Source: Gammaproteobacteria bacterium (GTDB taxonomy: Bacteria; Pseudomonadota; Gammaproteobacteria; Burkholderiales; Rhodocyclaceae). Taken from it: a DNA stretch of 64,000 nucleotides. Location of the stretch: the NCBI GenBank assembly GCA_018819515.1, contig JAHJPX010000008.1, positions 160,435-224,434 on the forward strand. The letters run 5' to 3'. Below, piece by piece: positions 10,162 through 18,567 of the stretch. The position numbers and the translations under genes are program-made. The notes under the pieces are model-generated. The model had not been told where the DNA came from and made no database searches. It saw nothing but the letters and a program-made list of their open reading frames with translations. Within the stretch, counting starts at the first letter, position 1, and every line of letters begins with the position of its first letter.

Positions 10162-10613
10162 GATACTGGACGTTGGTTCCCGCTGCGCTGGCCCTGCTGG
10201 CCGGACCGGCCGTTGCGGAAGGTGTTTACAAGTGGGTAGACAGTCAGGGGCACACCCATTTCGGCAGCGCGCCGCCGCCGGGAAAGAACGCCAAGCGCCT
10301 GGAGGTTCGTTCGTCCACGCCGGACCCGGACCCGGATACGTCGGCCCAGACGAGCCGCGGCTGGCGGGAACAGCTCGAGCTTTCCAACCAGCGCCGCCAG
10401 CAGGCCCGGGAGAAGGAGCAGGAGGCCGCGAAGCAGCAAGGTGAAAGCGCCCAGCGTTGCGCCTGGGCGCGCCAAACGGTCGACTCGCTCAATCGCGGCG
10501 GCGCCCGCTACCGTCTCAACGCGCAAGGCGAGCGCGAGTATCTCGACGACGGCCAGCGCCAGGCGGCGCTCGATTCGGCAAACCAGCGCGTCGCACAATA
10601 CTGCCGGAATTGA
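10149..10613 (+). CDS. exported DUF4124 domain protein
   Basis: A 154-residue protein with a signal peptide (VPAALALLAGPAVA, cleavage after about residue 23) and the DUF4124 core GVYKWVDSQGHTHFGSAPP. DUF4124 is a small periplasmic domain of unknown function. The rest is a charged, Gln/Glu-rich helical segment (QLELSNQRRQQAREKEQE), probably coiled coil, ending in an LNAQGEREYLDD segment with two cysteines flanking it. The start codon lies within motif copy 4, and no clear ribosome binding site precedes it. A related protein is encoded at 52975-53613. Confidence 0.82.
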   Translation: MVIRRYWTLVPAALALLAGPAVAEGVYKWVDSQGHTHFGSAPPPGKNAKRLEVRSSTPDPDPDTSAQTSRGWREQLELSNQRRQQAREKEQEAAKQQGESAQRCAWARQTVDSLNRGGARYRLNAQGEREYLDDGQRQAALDSANQRVAQYCRN

Positions 10614-10695
10614 GGCCGGCTGCTGGTCTCGACTGTGCCGGCTTGCCGACGCGAAACGCGTTACCATTGTTGTTCACCCGGTATGGAGGCCATCG

Positions 10696-11253
10696 ATGAG
10701 AAAGACCTGCGCATTTGTTGCCGCGATGCTCGTTTCCCTCGGCGCCCAGGCCGCCGGATTCGCACTCGGCAGTCCCGATGTCAACGCCCGCCGCTCGATC
10801 GCCAACAAGTACGTCTTCAACGGCTTTGGCTGCGACGGTGAAAACATATCGCCAGCCCTGGTGTGGATGAGCCCGCCTAGGCAGACCAGGAGCTTTGCCG
10901 TAACGGTACACGATCCCGATGCGCCGACCGGCGGCAGCGGCTGGTGGCACTGGCTGGTGATCAATATTCCTGCCAAAACGATCGGCCTGCAGCAAGGCGC
11001 CGGCGACCCGGCTGCGAAGAAGCTGCCCGAGGGCGCGGTACAGATCCGCACCGATTTCGGCACGCCGGGCTGGGGCGGTCCCTGCCCGCCCGTCGGCGAC
11101 CGGCCGCATCGCTACGTGTTCACCGTCTATGCACTCGGCGTCGAAAAGCTCGACGTCCCGGCCGATGCGTCGGCCGCACTGGTCGGTTACATGATCAACG
11201 CCAACGACATTGCCACGGCCAGCTTTACGGCGCATTACGGCCGCAAGAAGTGA
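10696..11253 (+). CDS. exported PEBP family protein (YbhB/YbcL type)
   Basis: A 185-residue protein of the phosphatidylethanolamine-binding-protein family. An export signal (AAMLVSLGAQAAG) is followed by GCDGENISPALVW, FAVTVHDPDAPTGGSGWWHW and GYGGPCPP-like GWGGPCPPVGDRPHRY, which are the anion-pocket segments. Bacterial members are thought to bind small anionic ligands or act in phosphatase or protease control; the substrate is unknown. ATG 10696 has GGAGG 8 bases upstream. It is followed 7 bases later by a cysteine-cluster gene and may be cotranscribed with it. Confidence 0.92.
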   Translation: MRKTCAFVAAMLVSLGAQAAGFALGSPDVNARRSIANKYVFNGFGCDGENISPALVWMSPPRQTRSFAVTVHDPDAPTGGSGWWHWLVINIPAKTIGLQQGAGDPAAKKLPEGAVQIRTDFGTPGWGGPCPPVGDRPHRYVFTVYALGVEKLDVPADASAALVGYMINANDIATASFTAHYGRKK

Positions 11254-11260
11254 TCGTCGA

Positions 11261-11497
11261 ATGGATTGCCGCCCGGGCTGCGGCGCCTGTTGCATCGCGC
11301 CGTCGATCAGCAGTCTGGGCAAGCCCGCGGGCGTTCCCTGCCCGCACCTGAGTAGCGATCTGCGCTGTTCAATCTTCGGCGCGCCGGAGCGGCCGGAATG
11401 CTGTTCCGGCCTCCAACCCTCGGTTGACATGTGCGGCGAAACGCAGGCTCAGGCGTTGGTCTGGCTGGCCGACCTGGAGCGACTGACGGCAGGCTAG
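11261..11497 (+). CDS. YkgJ-family cysteine cluster protein
   Basis: A 78-residue protein with the YkgJ pattern: MDCRPGCGACC at the start, then IAPSIS...KPAGVPC and the C-terminal SVDMCGETQAQALVWL. These cysteine clusters are proposed to bind Zn or an iron-sulfur cluster. It starts 7 bases after the PEBP gene stop, so it probably is translated from the same message. The next gene converges from the minus strand after 7 bases. Function unknown beyond metal binding. Confidence 0.85.
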   Translation: MDCRPGCGACCIAPSISSLGKPAGVPCPHLSSDLRCSIFGAPERPECCSGLQPSVDMCGETQAQALVWLADLERLTAG

Positions 11498-11504
11498 AGC
11501 CTGC

Positions 11505-12725
11505 TCACGCCATCCAGTAGTGATCGACGTCCTTGATGCCCCACTTCGCGGGATCTTCGCGGCTGACGATCCTGTCTACAGTGCCAGGCCGGCCGAGATC
11601 GACGATTTCCGGTTTGATGTGCGTTTGCGACCTGGTCGAGAAGAAAACCTTCACCATCGGTGTCAGCAACGACTTCGCCGTTTGCTCCGTCACCACGCCA
11701 AGGCGGCCGGATTCGAGCCTGATGAAAGAACCGACCGGATAGATGCCGATACTCCTGACGAAAGCCTGGAAAACGCGTTCGTCGAAGTGCCCTTTGCTCC
11801 ATTCGGCCATCTTGCGGATCGATTCGGCCGGGTCCCAGCCCGACTTGTACGGCCGGTTGGAAGTGATGGCGTCGTAAACATCGCAAACAGCGCCCATGCG
11901 CGCGAAGATCGAAATCTCTTCACCGGACCGACGATCCGGATAACCCGAGCCATCCATCTTTTCGTGGTGATGCAGACAGACGTCCAGGATGACGTCGCCG
12001 ACTGCTTGCGCCTCGGCGAGCAGGCGGTGCCCCTCGACCGGATGCTGCTTCATGACGACGAATTCCTCGTCGGTCAGCTTTCCCGGCTTGTTCAGGATTT
12101 CGTTCGGCGTCAGCGCCTTGCCGAGGTCGTGCAGCAGGCCGGCCATGCCGGCCGTGCGGGTCTCGCTCTCGTCCAGGCCGAGCTGGCGCGAAAGCGCCAC
12201 CATCAACGCGCACACGGCTACCGAATGCATGTAAGTGTAGTTGTCCGCGTCCTTGAGCCGCGCCAGGCTGATCAGTGCGCCCGGATTGCGCATGACCGAG
12301 GACGAGATCTCGTCGACCATCTCGCCGGCAGCATCGGCATCGATCGCCTTGCCCATGCGCGCTTCCTGAAACATCGAAACGACCGCATCGTGCGATTTGG
12401 CGCAGACCCGTGCCGCCCGTTTGACCTCCTCGGCCATCGGCACCTGTGTCGGCGGCCGCCCCTGTCCGGCGGCAGCAATCAGCGCTTCGGATACCTTGTC
12501 CTCGATTTCTGCGACCGAGGTCGCCGGCACGCTGGCCAGGACATCGACGCCTTTCGAGACATCGATCCAGACTTCCGAAATGCCACTTTCGGCTATGCGG
12601 TGAACGTCGTCGGCATTGTTGAGGATGAAGTTTTCGCGCCAGAAGGGATGCTCCATCCAGGAGCCGCAGAACTCGTGGATGTGCATGCCCAGCCGCAGGT
12701 CGTCGACGCGAATCTTCTTCAGCAT
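11505..12725 (-). CDS. HD-GYP domain phosphodiesterase
   Basis: A 406-residue c-di-GMP phosphodiesterase candidate. An N-terminal DUF3391-like segment (MLKKIRVDDLRLGMHIHEFCGSW) precedes the HD-GYP core. In the core the metal ligands H and D appear in LLHDLGKA, further histidines in KQHPVEGH and VCLHHHEKMDGSGYP, and the signature ends with FARMGAVCDVYDAITSNRPYK. All residues needed for activity seem present. It should lower c-di-GMP in the cytoplasm and may affect surface behaviour, a link to the pilus genes nearby being plausible but unproven. It is divergent from uppP across 91 bases. Confidence 0.93.
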   Translation of the reverse strand: MLKKIRVDDLRLGMHIHEFCGSWMEHPFWRENFILNNADDVHRIAESGISEVWIDVSKGVDVLASVPATSVAEIEDKVSEALIAAAGQGRPPTQVPMAEEVKRAARVCAKSHDAVVSMFQEARMGKAIDADAAGEMVDEISSSVMRNPGALISLARLKDADNYTYMHSVAVCALMVALSRQLGLDESETRTAGMAGLLHDLGKALTPNEILNKPGKLTDEEFVVMKQHPVEGHRLLAEAQAVGDVILDVCLHHHEKMDGSGYPDRRSGEEISIFARMGAVCDVYDAITSNRPYKSGWDPAESIRKMAEWSKGHFDERVFQAFVRSIGIYPVGSFIRLESGRLGVVTEQTAKSLLTPMVKVFFSTRSQTHIKPEIVDLGRPGTVDRIVSREDPAKWGIKDVDHYWMA

Positions 12726-12816
12726 GAGTCCCCCGTTCGCCGGCCTGTCATGGGGCTCATGCTAAACTCGGCCGCCCATTCGGCAGACCGAATCTGCCTG
12801 CTTTTCCGACGCCTTC

Positions 12817-13641
12817 ATGGATCCCACACTCCTGCTCCACGCCCTGATTCTCGGTATTGTCGAGGGTCTGACCGAATTTCTGCCCATTTCGAGCACTGGC
12901 CACCTGATCCTGGCTGGCGATCTGCTTCATTTTAACGACGAACGTGGCAAGCTGTTCGAAATCGTCATCCAGTCCGGCGCCATCCTGGCCGTTTGCTGGG
13001 AATACCGCGCCAAAATCGCTAGCGTGCTCGGCGGCCTCACCAGCGACCCCGTCGCCCAGCGCCTGGTGCGCAACCTTTTCATCGCCTTCCTGCCGCTGGC
13101 CGTCCTCGGACTCGCCTTCGGCGAACTGATCAAAGCCCACCTGTTCCAGCCGTTGCCGGTGGCGATCGCCTTCATCGTCGGCGCCTTCATCATCATCTGG
13201 GCCGAGCGGCGCGAGCACACCATCCGCGTGACCGACGTCGACGACCTGACCGCGCTCGATGCGTTGAAACTGGGACTGGCGCAAGCCTGCGCCCTGATCC
13301 CCGGCACGTCGCGTTCGGGATCGACGATCATCGGCGGCCTGCTGTTCGGCCTCTCTCGTAAGGCGGCGACGGAGTTTTCCTTTTTCCTCGCCATACCGAC
13401 GCTGCTGGTGGCGACGGTCTACGAGCTCTACATGCAACGCGCGCTGCTCAATGCCGACGACCTCGGTATGTGGGCGGTCGGCTTTGTCGCCGCATTCGCC
13501 TCGGCCTTCCTGTGCGTGCGCTGGCTGCTGCGCTTCATTTCCAGCCACGACTTCACGGTCTTCGCCTGGTATCGCATTGCCTTCGGCATCGTCGTCATCG
13601 CCACCTGGCAACTGGGGCTGGTCGACTGGACGGCCCACTGA
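12817..13641 (+). CDS. uppP: undecaprenyl-diphosphatase UppP (BacA type)
   Basis: An integral membrane enzyme that dephosphorylates undecaprenyl pyrophosphate, recycling the lipid carrier for peptidoglycan synthesis. The 274 residues carry the two catalytic loops: EGLTEFLPISSTGHLIL near the start and PGTSRSGSTIIGG in the middle, with about seven or eight hydrophobic segments. The start ATG 12817 gives a natural membrane N-terminus. The esterase gene begins 1 base after the stop, so the two are likely cotranscribed. Confidence 0.97.
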   Translation: MDPTLLLHALILGIVEGLTEFLPISSTGHLILAGDLLHFNDERGKLFEIVIQSGAILAVCWEYRAKIASVLGGLTSDPVAQRLVRNLFIAFLPLAVLGLAFGELIKAHLFQPLPVAIAFIVGAFIIIWAERREHTIRVTDVDDLTALDALKLGLAQACALIPGTSRSGSTIIGGLLFGLSRKAATEFSFFLAIPTLLVATVYELYMQRALLNADDLGMWAVGFVAAFASAFLCVRWLLRFISSHDFTVFAWYRIAFGIVVIATWQLGLVDWTAH

Positions 13642-13642
13642 C

Positions 13643-14215
13643 GTGATCCTATACCTGCACGGTTTCACCAGCGGACCGCAGTCCTTCAAGGCGCGCGCCC
13701 TGCAAGACCACATGACCTCACGCGGCCTGACCGACCAGTTCGTCTGCCCGCAGTTGCCCGCCTCGCCGGCCAAGGCTGTCGCGCTCGCCGAAGGCATCAT
13801 CGAGGAAAAAGTCAGCCGTGGCGGTACGCCGCCTGCGGTGGTCGGCTCCTCGCTCGGCGGCTACTACGCCACGCATCTCGCCGAGAAGCATGGCCTGAAG
13901 GCGGTGCTGGTCAACCCCGTCGTCGCCGGGCAGGTCGATCCGGCGCTGTTCGTCGGCCCGCAACGCTTCATCCACACCGGCGAGGAATTCGATTTCACGG
14001 CCGCGCATGTCGAGGAACTACGCGCGCTCGACATGCCGGCGATCACGCAACCCGAACGCTATTGGCTGCTGGTCGAAACCGGCGACGAAACGCTCGACTA
14101 CCACCATGCCGTGGCCCGCTACGCCGGCGCCCGGCAGACCGTGCTGAACGGCGGTGACCACAGCTTCACGCGCTGGACCGACTACCTCGACGACATCGTC
14201 GATTTCTGCTCATGA
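13643..14215 (+). CDS. YqiA/YcfP-family alpha/beta hydrolase (esterase)
   Basis: A 190-residue alpha/beta hydrolase of the YqiA type. It starts at GTG 13643 with ILYLHGFTSGPQSFKA, has the nucleophile elbow VVGSSLGGYYAT (Ser), and a late GGDHSFTRW with the catalytic His. Small-ester hydrolysis is expected, natural substrate unknown. Copy 5 of the 24-bp motif is embedded at 13807-13830 and encodes KVSRGGTP just before the nucleophile strand. The stop overlaps the RNB gene start (ATGA at 14212-14215), indicating translational coupling. Confidence 0.87.
   Translation: MILYLHGFTSGPQSFKARALQDHMTSRGLTDQFVCPQLPASPAKAVALAEGIIEEKVSRGGTPPAVVGSSLGGYYATHLAEKHGLKAVLVNPVVAGQVDPALFVGPQRFIHTGEEFDFTAAHVEELRALDMPAITQPERYWLLVETGDETLDYHHAVARYAGARQTVLNGGDHSFTRWTDYLDDIVDFCS
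13807..13830 (+). repeat. dispersed 24-bp motif, copy 5 (inside esterase gene)
   Basis: A forward copy matching the consensus at every position. It is read in the frame giving KVSRGGTP, a different frame from copy 1, just upstream of the catalytic serine elbow. Confidence 0.9.
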
Positions 14216-16119
14216 ACCTCCTGTTCGAAGAAGACGGCTCCTTCAAGGCGGGCGTCGTGCTCACCGACAACAACACCTCGCTCCAGGTCGAGCTCGCGTC
14301 GGGCAAGCGCAGCAAGGTGAAGGCCGCCAACGTGCTGCTGCGTTTCGAGGCGCCCTCGGCGACGGAATTGCTGGATCGCGCCGAGCGCGAGGCGGCCGAC
14401 ATCGATGTCGATTTTCTCTGGGAAGCCTGCCCCGACGCCGAATTCGGCTTCGAGGAATTCGCCGCCGACTACGCCGGACACAAGCCGAGCCCGATCGAGG
14501 CGGCGGCGCTGTTGCTGCGCCTGCATTCGGCGCCGATGTATTTCCACCGCAAGGGCAAGGGCCGCTTCCGCAAGGCGCCGCCCGATATTTTGCAGGCAGC
14601 CCTGGCCGGACAGGAAAAGAAGCGCCAGCAGGCGCTGCTCATCGAGCGCATGACGGCCGACCTGAAGGCCGGCGTCGTGCCCGCCGAGTTTTCCGGCGCC
14701 CTGCCGCAACTGCTTTACAAACCCGATCGCAACCGCCCCGAAACCAAGGCATTGGAAGCCGCCTGCGCCGAGACCGGCCTGTCGGCGCCGCGTTTGCTGC
14801 GTCGCTGCGGCGCCATCGCCGACACGCACGAGTACCACCTCGGCCGATTCCTGTTCGAATATTTTCCGCAGGGCACAGAGTTTCCGCCGTGCGCCGAACC
14901 TGCGGACCGCGGCGACCTGCCCGTCGCCGACGTGCGGGCATTCTCGATAGATGATGCCCATACCACAGAGATCGACGATGCCTTTTCGCTGCAGCCGCTG
15001 GCGGACGGCGGCATGCGCGTCGGCATCCACATCGCGGCGCCGGGGCTCGACATTGCGCCCGATTCCGACCTCGGCCGCGTCGCCCGCGACCGCTTGTCCA
15101 CGGTCTATATGCCCGGACGCAAGATCACCATGCTGCCCGAGGCGGTGGTCGAGCACTTCACGCTCGCGGCCGGCAATACGGTGCCGGCCGTGTCGCTCTA
15201 CCTCGATGTCGCCGCCGATCTGTCGCTGCGCGGCCACGAGACGCGCCTGGAGCAGGTGCCCGTGGTGGCCAACCTGCGCCACCACGACATCGAACCGCTC
15301 TTCAACGAGCAAACGCTGGCCGACGGGCTGGCGGACTTCCCGTTCCGCGACGAGCTGAAACGGCTTTGGGAACTGGCGACGGTTCTGGAGGCGGGTCGGG
15401 GCCAGTCGACCAATACGCCGCAACGCAAGGACTACAACTTCGTCGTCGACTGGAACGCCACCGGCGAAGACGGCCCCGGCCGGATCGCCATCGACGAGCG
15501 GGAGCGTGGCTCGCCGCTCGACAAGCTGGTGGCCGAACTGATGATCGTCGCCAACGCCACCTGGGGGGCACTGCTGCGCGATGCCGGCGTGGCGGCGCTG
15601 TACCGCGCGCAGACGGTCGGCAAGGTGCGCATGACCACGACCGCCGCCGCGCACGAGGGCCTCGGCGTCGATTGCTATGCCTGGTCGTCGTCGCCGCTGC
15701 GCCGCTACGTGGACCTCGTCAATCAATGGCAATTGATTGCCCACTTGCAGGGCAACAAACCGCCGTTCACCGCCAAGTCGGCCGAGTTTCTCGCCGCCAT
15801 GCGCGACTTCGAACTGACTTACGCCGCCTACGCGGAATTCCAGCGCGGCATGGAGCGCTACTGGTGCCTGCGCTGGCTGCGCCAGGAAGGCGAGTCGGCG
15901 CCGGCGGCGCGCGTGCTGCGCGAAAGCCTGGTGCGGCTGGAGCGACTGCCGCTGGTGCTGAAGGTGCCGTCGCTGCCGGCGCTCGATCGCGGCGCCCGCG
16001 TGCGTCTGGCCATCGAGGAAATCGATCTGCTCGACGCCGAGTGTCGCGCCCGATACGTTGAACTGCTGCCCGTCGATGCCTGTAACGACGCTTTCGGCGA
16101 GGAAGAGGGCGCGGAGTAA
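14212..16119 (+). CDS. RNB-domain exoribonuclease (RNase II/R family)
   Basis: A 635-residue 3'-5' exoribonuclease. The catalytic RNB segment begins at FSIDDAHTTEIDDAFSL, whose spaced aspartates coordinate Mg2+, and continues through YMPGRKITMLPE and AAHEGLGVDCYAWSSSPLRRYVDLVNQW, the conserved end of RNB. A C-terminal S1-like region follows. It is shorter than E. coli RNase R (about 810) and similar in size to RNase II (about 640). Its N-terminal region (VLTDNNTSLQVELASGKRSKVK) lacks a clear cold-shock domain. It overlaps the esterase by 4 bases and is followed by the TonB-like gene after 11 bases. Substrate choice is not deducible. Confidence 0.9.
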   Translation: MNLLFEEDGSFKAGVVLTDNNTSLQVELASGKRSKVKAANVLLRFEAPSATELLDRAEREAADIDVDFLWEACPDAEFGFEEFAADYAGHKPSPIEAAALLLRLHSAPMYFHRKGKGRFRKAPPDILQAALAGQEKKRQQALLIERMTADLKAGVVPAEFSGALPQLLYKPDRNRPETKALEAACAETGLSAPRLLRRCGAIADTHEYHLGRFLFEYFPQGTEFPPCAEPADRGDLPVADVRAFSIDDAHTTEIDDAFSLQPLADGGMRVGIHIAAPGLDIAPDSDLGRVARDRLSTVYMPGRKITMLPEAVVEHFTLAAGNTVPAVSLYLDVAADLSLRGHETRLEQVPVVANLRHHDIEPLFNEQTLADGLADFPFRDELKRLWELATVLEAGRGQSTNTPQRKDYNFVVDWNATGEDGPGRIAIDERERGSPLDKLVAELMIVANATWGALLRDAGVAALYRAQTVGKVRMTTTAAAHEGLGVDCYAWSSSPLRRYVDLVNQWQLIAHLQGNKPPFTAKSAEFLAAMRDFELTYAAYAEFQRGMERYWCLRWLRQEGESAPAARVLRESLVRLERLPLVLKVPSLPALDRGARVRLAIEEIDLLDAECRARYVELLPVDACNDAFGEEEGAE

Positions 16120-16130
16120 AATTGGCGGTC

Positions 16131-17015
16131 ATGGCTGTCTGGTCGTTTTTCCCCGTTGACGAAACCCCGCAAAACCGCCGCCTCTCGCTCGCCCTGGGCG
16201 TGTCGCTGCTGCTGCACGCGGTCGTCCTGTCGATCCACTTCAAGCTGCCGCAAGCGATCAACAAGGCGACCGAGCACGCCCTCGACGTCATCCTGGTCAA
16301 CAGCAAGAGCGCCAACCGGCCCGAGAACGCGCAGGCAAAGGCACAGGCCAACCTCGACGGCGGCGGCAACACCGACGAGGATCGGCGTGCCAAGACACCG
16401 TTTCCGGTCGATCCGACGGAGCGCGAGGGCAGCGACCTGGTCGAGACGAAGAAGCGAGTGGCGGTGCTGGAGGCCCAGCAACAGCAAATGCTGACGCAAA
16501 TCCGGGGCGACCGCGCCGTAAGATCGGAAAGTCGCCGTAACGAGCAGGCGCCGTCCGGTCCGCCGGCAACGACGGGCGTCGATCTCGCCACGGCGGCGCT
16601 CAATCTCGCGCGCCTGGAAGGCCAGATTGCGCGCAACGTCGAGGACTACAACAAGCGGCCGCGCAAGAAGTTCATTGGCGCACGGGTCGAGGAGTACAGG
16701 TTCGCACAGTATGTCGAGGATTGGCGCCAGAAAGTGGAACGCATCGGCAATCTCAACTACCCGGACGCCGCCAAGGGCCGGATTTACGGCCGCCTGGTGA
16801 TGACCGTGGTGATCAGGAGCGACGGCAGCCTCGACCGGGTTGAACTCAATCGCTCCTCGGGGCAACCCGTGCTCGACAAGGCGGCACGCCGCATCGTCGA
16901 AATGGCATCGCCTTACGCGCCCTTCCCGAAAGCGATTCGGCGCGACACCGACATCATCGAAATCACCCGCACCTGGTCGTTCACGACTTCCGACCGGCTG
17001 CAGGCCGCTGACTGA
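16131..17015 (+). CDS. TonB C-terminal domain protein
   Basis: A 294-residue protein with one N-terminal membrane anchor (LALGVSLLLHAVVLSIHFKL), a charged linker, a coiled-coil-like stretch (ETKKRVAVLEAQQQQMLTQI), and a C-terminal TonB-like domain (YVEDWRQKVERIGNLNYPDAA, then GRLVMTVVIRSDGSLDRVELNRSSG). TonB-type proteins couple inner-membrane energy to outer-membrane uptake, but no exbB/exbD or receptor genes are nearby. It may instead be one of the TonB-like structural proteins. ATG 16131 is preferred over a TTG at 16122. It lies between an RNase and aroE in an apparent operon. Confidence 0.82.
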   Translation: MAVWSFFPVDETPQNRRLSLALGVSLLLHAVVLSIHFKLPQAINKATEHALDVILVNSKSANRPENAQAKAQANLDGGGNTDEDRRAKTPFPVDPTEREGSDLVETKKRVAVLEAQQQQMLTQIRGDRAVRSESRRNEQAPSGPPATTGVDLATAALNLARLEGQIARNVEDYNKRPRKKFIGARVEEYRFAQYVEDWRQKVERIGNLNYPDAAKGRIYGRLVMTVVIRSDGSLDRVELNRSSGQPVLDKAARRIVEMASPYAPFPKAIRRDTDIIEITRTWSFTTSDRLQAAD

Positions 17016-17026
17016 ACATCGAGGCC

Positions 17027-17827
17027 ATGACCGACCGCTACGTTGTAATCGGCAACCCGGTTGCCCACTCGCAATCGCCGCGCATCCACGCCCTGTTCGC
17101 GGCTGCCACTGCCCAGGACATGGCCTACGCGACGCTGCCAGCGCCTCTCGACGGCTTTGCGGCGACGGTGCGCGACTTCGTCGCCGGCGGCGGACGGGGC
17201 GCCAATGTCACGGTGCCATTCAAGGAAGAGGCTTTCCGTATCGCCACGCGCTTGTCCGATCGCGCGCAAGCCGCGGGCGCCGTCAATACGCTCACCTTTT
17301 CCGGAAACGGGATTCTTGGCGACAACACCGACGGCGCCGGACTGGTGCGCGACCTCAAATCCAACCTCGGCACCGACATTTCCGGCAAGCGCGTGTTGCT
17401 GCTCGGCGCGGGCGGCGCGGCGCGCGGGGTAATCCTCCCGTTGCTCGGCGAACGGCCGTCGCAACTGCTGATCGCCAACCGCACCGCCGACAAGGCACTG
17501 GCGCTCGCCCGCGATTTCGACGGCTGCGAGGGTTGCGGCCTGGAGGCGCTCGACGGTCGCCCATTCGATCTGATCATCAACGCCACCTCGGCCGGACTCA
17601 CGGGTGGCGTGTCGCCACGGCTGACTTTTCGCTACGCGCCGGACGCGCTGGCCTACGACATGATCTACGGCCGGGAAACGGACTTCCTGCGCCAGGCGAC
17701 CGCGGCAGGTGCCAGAACCGCCGACGGCCTGGGCATGCTGGTCGAGCAGGCAGCCGAAGCCTTTCTGGTCTGGCGGGGCATCCGTCCCGAAACAGCGCCC
17801 GTGCTCGCGGAGTTGCGCGGCGCATGA
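17027..17827 (+). CDS. aroE: shikimate dehydrogenase
   Basis: Catalyses NADPH-dependent reduction of 3-dehydroshikimate to shikimate in aromatic amino-acid synthesis. The 266 residues include the shikimate-binding start YVVIGNPVAHSQSPRIH, NTDGAGLVRDL, the NADP loop LLLGAGGAARGV and the INATSAGL segment. Copy 6 of the 24-bp motif (minus orientation) at 17606-17629 encodes GVSPRLTF just after INATSAGLTG. Against E. coli AroE as I recall it, this stretch has the same length, so nothing was inserted. A GAGG precedes the ATG. It overlaps mtgA by 4 bases. Confidence 0.97.
   Translation: MTDRYVVIGNPVAHSQSPRIHALFAAATAQDMAYATLPAPLDGFAATVRDFVAGGGRGANVTVPFKEEAFRIATRLSDRAQAAGAVNTLTFSGNGILGDNTDGAGLVRDLKSNLGTDISGKRVLLLGAGGAARGVILPLLGERPSQLLIANRTADKALALARDFDGCEGCGLEALDGRPFDLIINATSAGLTGGVSPRLTFRYAPDALAYDMIYGRETDFLRQATAAGARTADGLGMLVEQAAEAFLVWRGIRPETAPVLAELRGA
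17606..17629 (-). repeat. dispersed 24-bp motif, copy 6 (inside aroE)
   Basis: Minus-strand copy fully matching the consensus; the loop triplet reads ACA. It is translated antisense to the motif as GVSPRLTF, a third type of reading frame. Equal length to E. coli AroE around this point argues for substitution in place. Confidence 0.9.
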
Positions 17828-18519
17828 CGCGAACACCGAAGTGGCTCAAGCGCGGTCTGTTGGGCCTGATCGCGTTGTTGGTGCTCTGGCAGGGCTGGTA
17901 CCTGGCCTGGGTCGTCTGGTGGCGCTGGTTCGATCCGGACATGACGGCCTTCATGAGTCACCGCCTGGAGCAACTTCAGGAAAAGAGGCCGAACGCGGAA
18001 CTCCGCCACCAGTGGGTACCCTACGCGCACATCTCCAGTAATCTCAAGCGCGCCGTAATCGCCGCCGAAGACGACAAGTTCATCGACCATGAGGGCTTCG
18101 ACTGGGAAGGCATGCAGAAGGCGCTAGAGAAGAACCTGAAGAAAGGCAAGGTGGTCGCCGGCGGCTCCACCATCTCGCAGCAACTAGCGAAGAACCTGTT
18201 TCTCTCTGCCACCAAGAGCCCGTGGCGCAAGGCGCAGGAAGCGGTCATCACGGTCTGGCTGGAGCTGCTTTGGGACAAGCGGCGCATCCTTGAGGTCTAC
18301 CTGAACTCGGTGGAATGGGGGCAGGGCGTCTTCGGCGCCGAAGCGGCAGCCCGACGCTATTACGGCACCCACGCCGGCAATCTGTCGACCGACCAGGCGG
18401 CGCGGCTGGCCGTGATGCTGCCGGCCCCACGTCGTTTTGAACGCAACCGCTATTCGGAGTTCATGAACCGGCGCACGCAACTGATTTTGGCGCGCATGCC
18501 GTACTCGGAAATCCCCTAA
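17824..18519 (+). CDS. mtgA: monofunctional biosynthetic peptidoglycan transglycosylase
   Basis: A 231-residue GT51 enzyme that polymerises lipid II into glycan strands. One N-terminal transmembrane helix (GLLGLIALLVLWQGWYLAWV) anchors the catalytic domain in the periplasm. Conserved motifs are present: AVIAAEDDKFIDHEGFDW with the catalytic Glu, KGKVVAGGSTISQQLAKNL, and RRILEVYLNSVEWGQGVFG. It shares four bases with aroE (ATGA), so it is translated from the same message. No penicillin-binding transpeptidase domain follows. Confidence 0.97.
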   Translation: MTRTPKWLKRGLLGLIALLVLWQGWYLAWVVWWRWFDPDMTAFMSHRLEQLQEKRPNAELRHQWVPYAHISSNLKRAVIAAEDDKFIDHEGFDWEGMQKALEKNLKKGKVVAGGSTISQQLAKNLFLSATKSPWRKAQEAVITVWLELLWDKRRILEVYLNSVEWGQGVFGAEAAARRYYGTHAGNLSTDQAARLAVMLPAPRRFERNRYSEFMNRRTQLILARMPYSEIP

Positions 18520-18567
18520 CAATCCCAGACGCGTAGAATCTCGTCGCTTGAGCGAAAGCGATGCGAC

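Noticed and set aside
16526..16545. GAAAGTC followed by GCCGT in the TonB-like gene
   Set aside because: A 3-base gap and no second half; likely chance.
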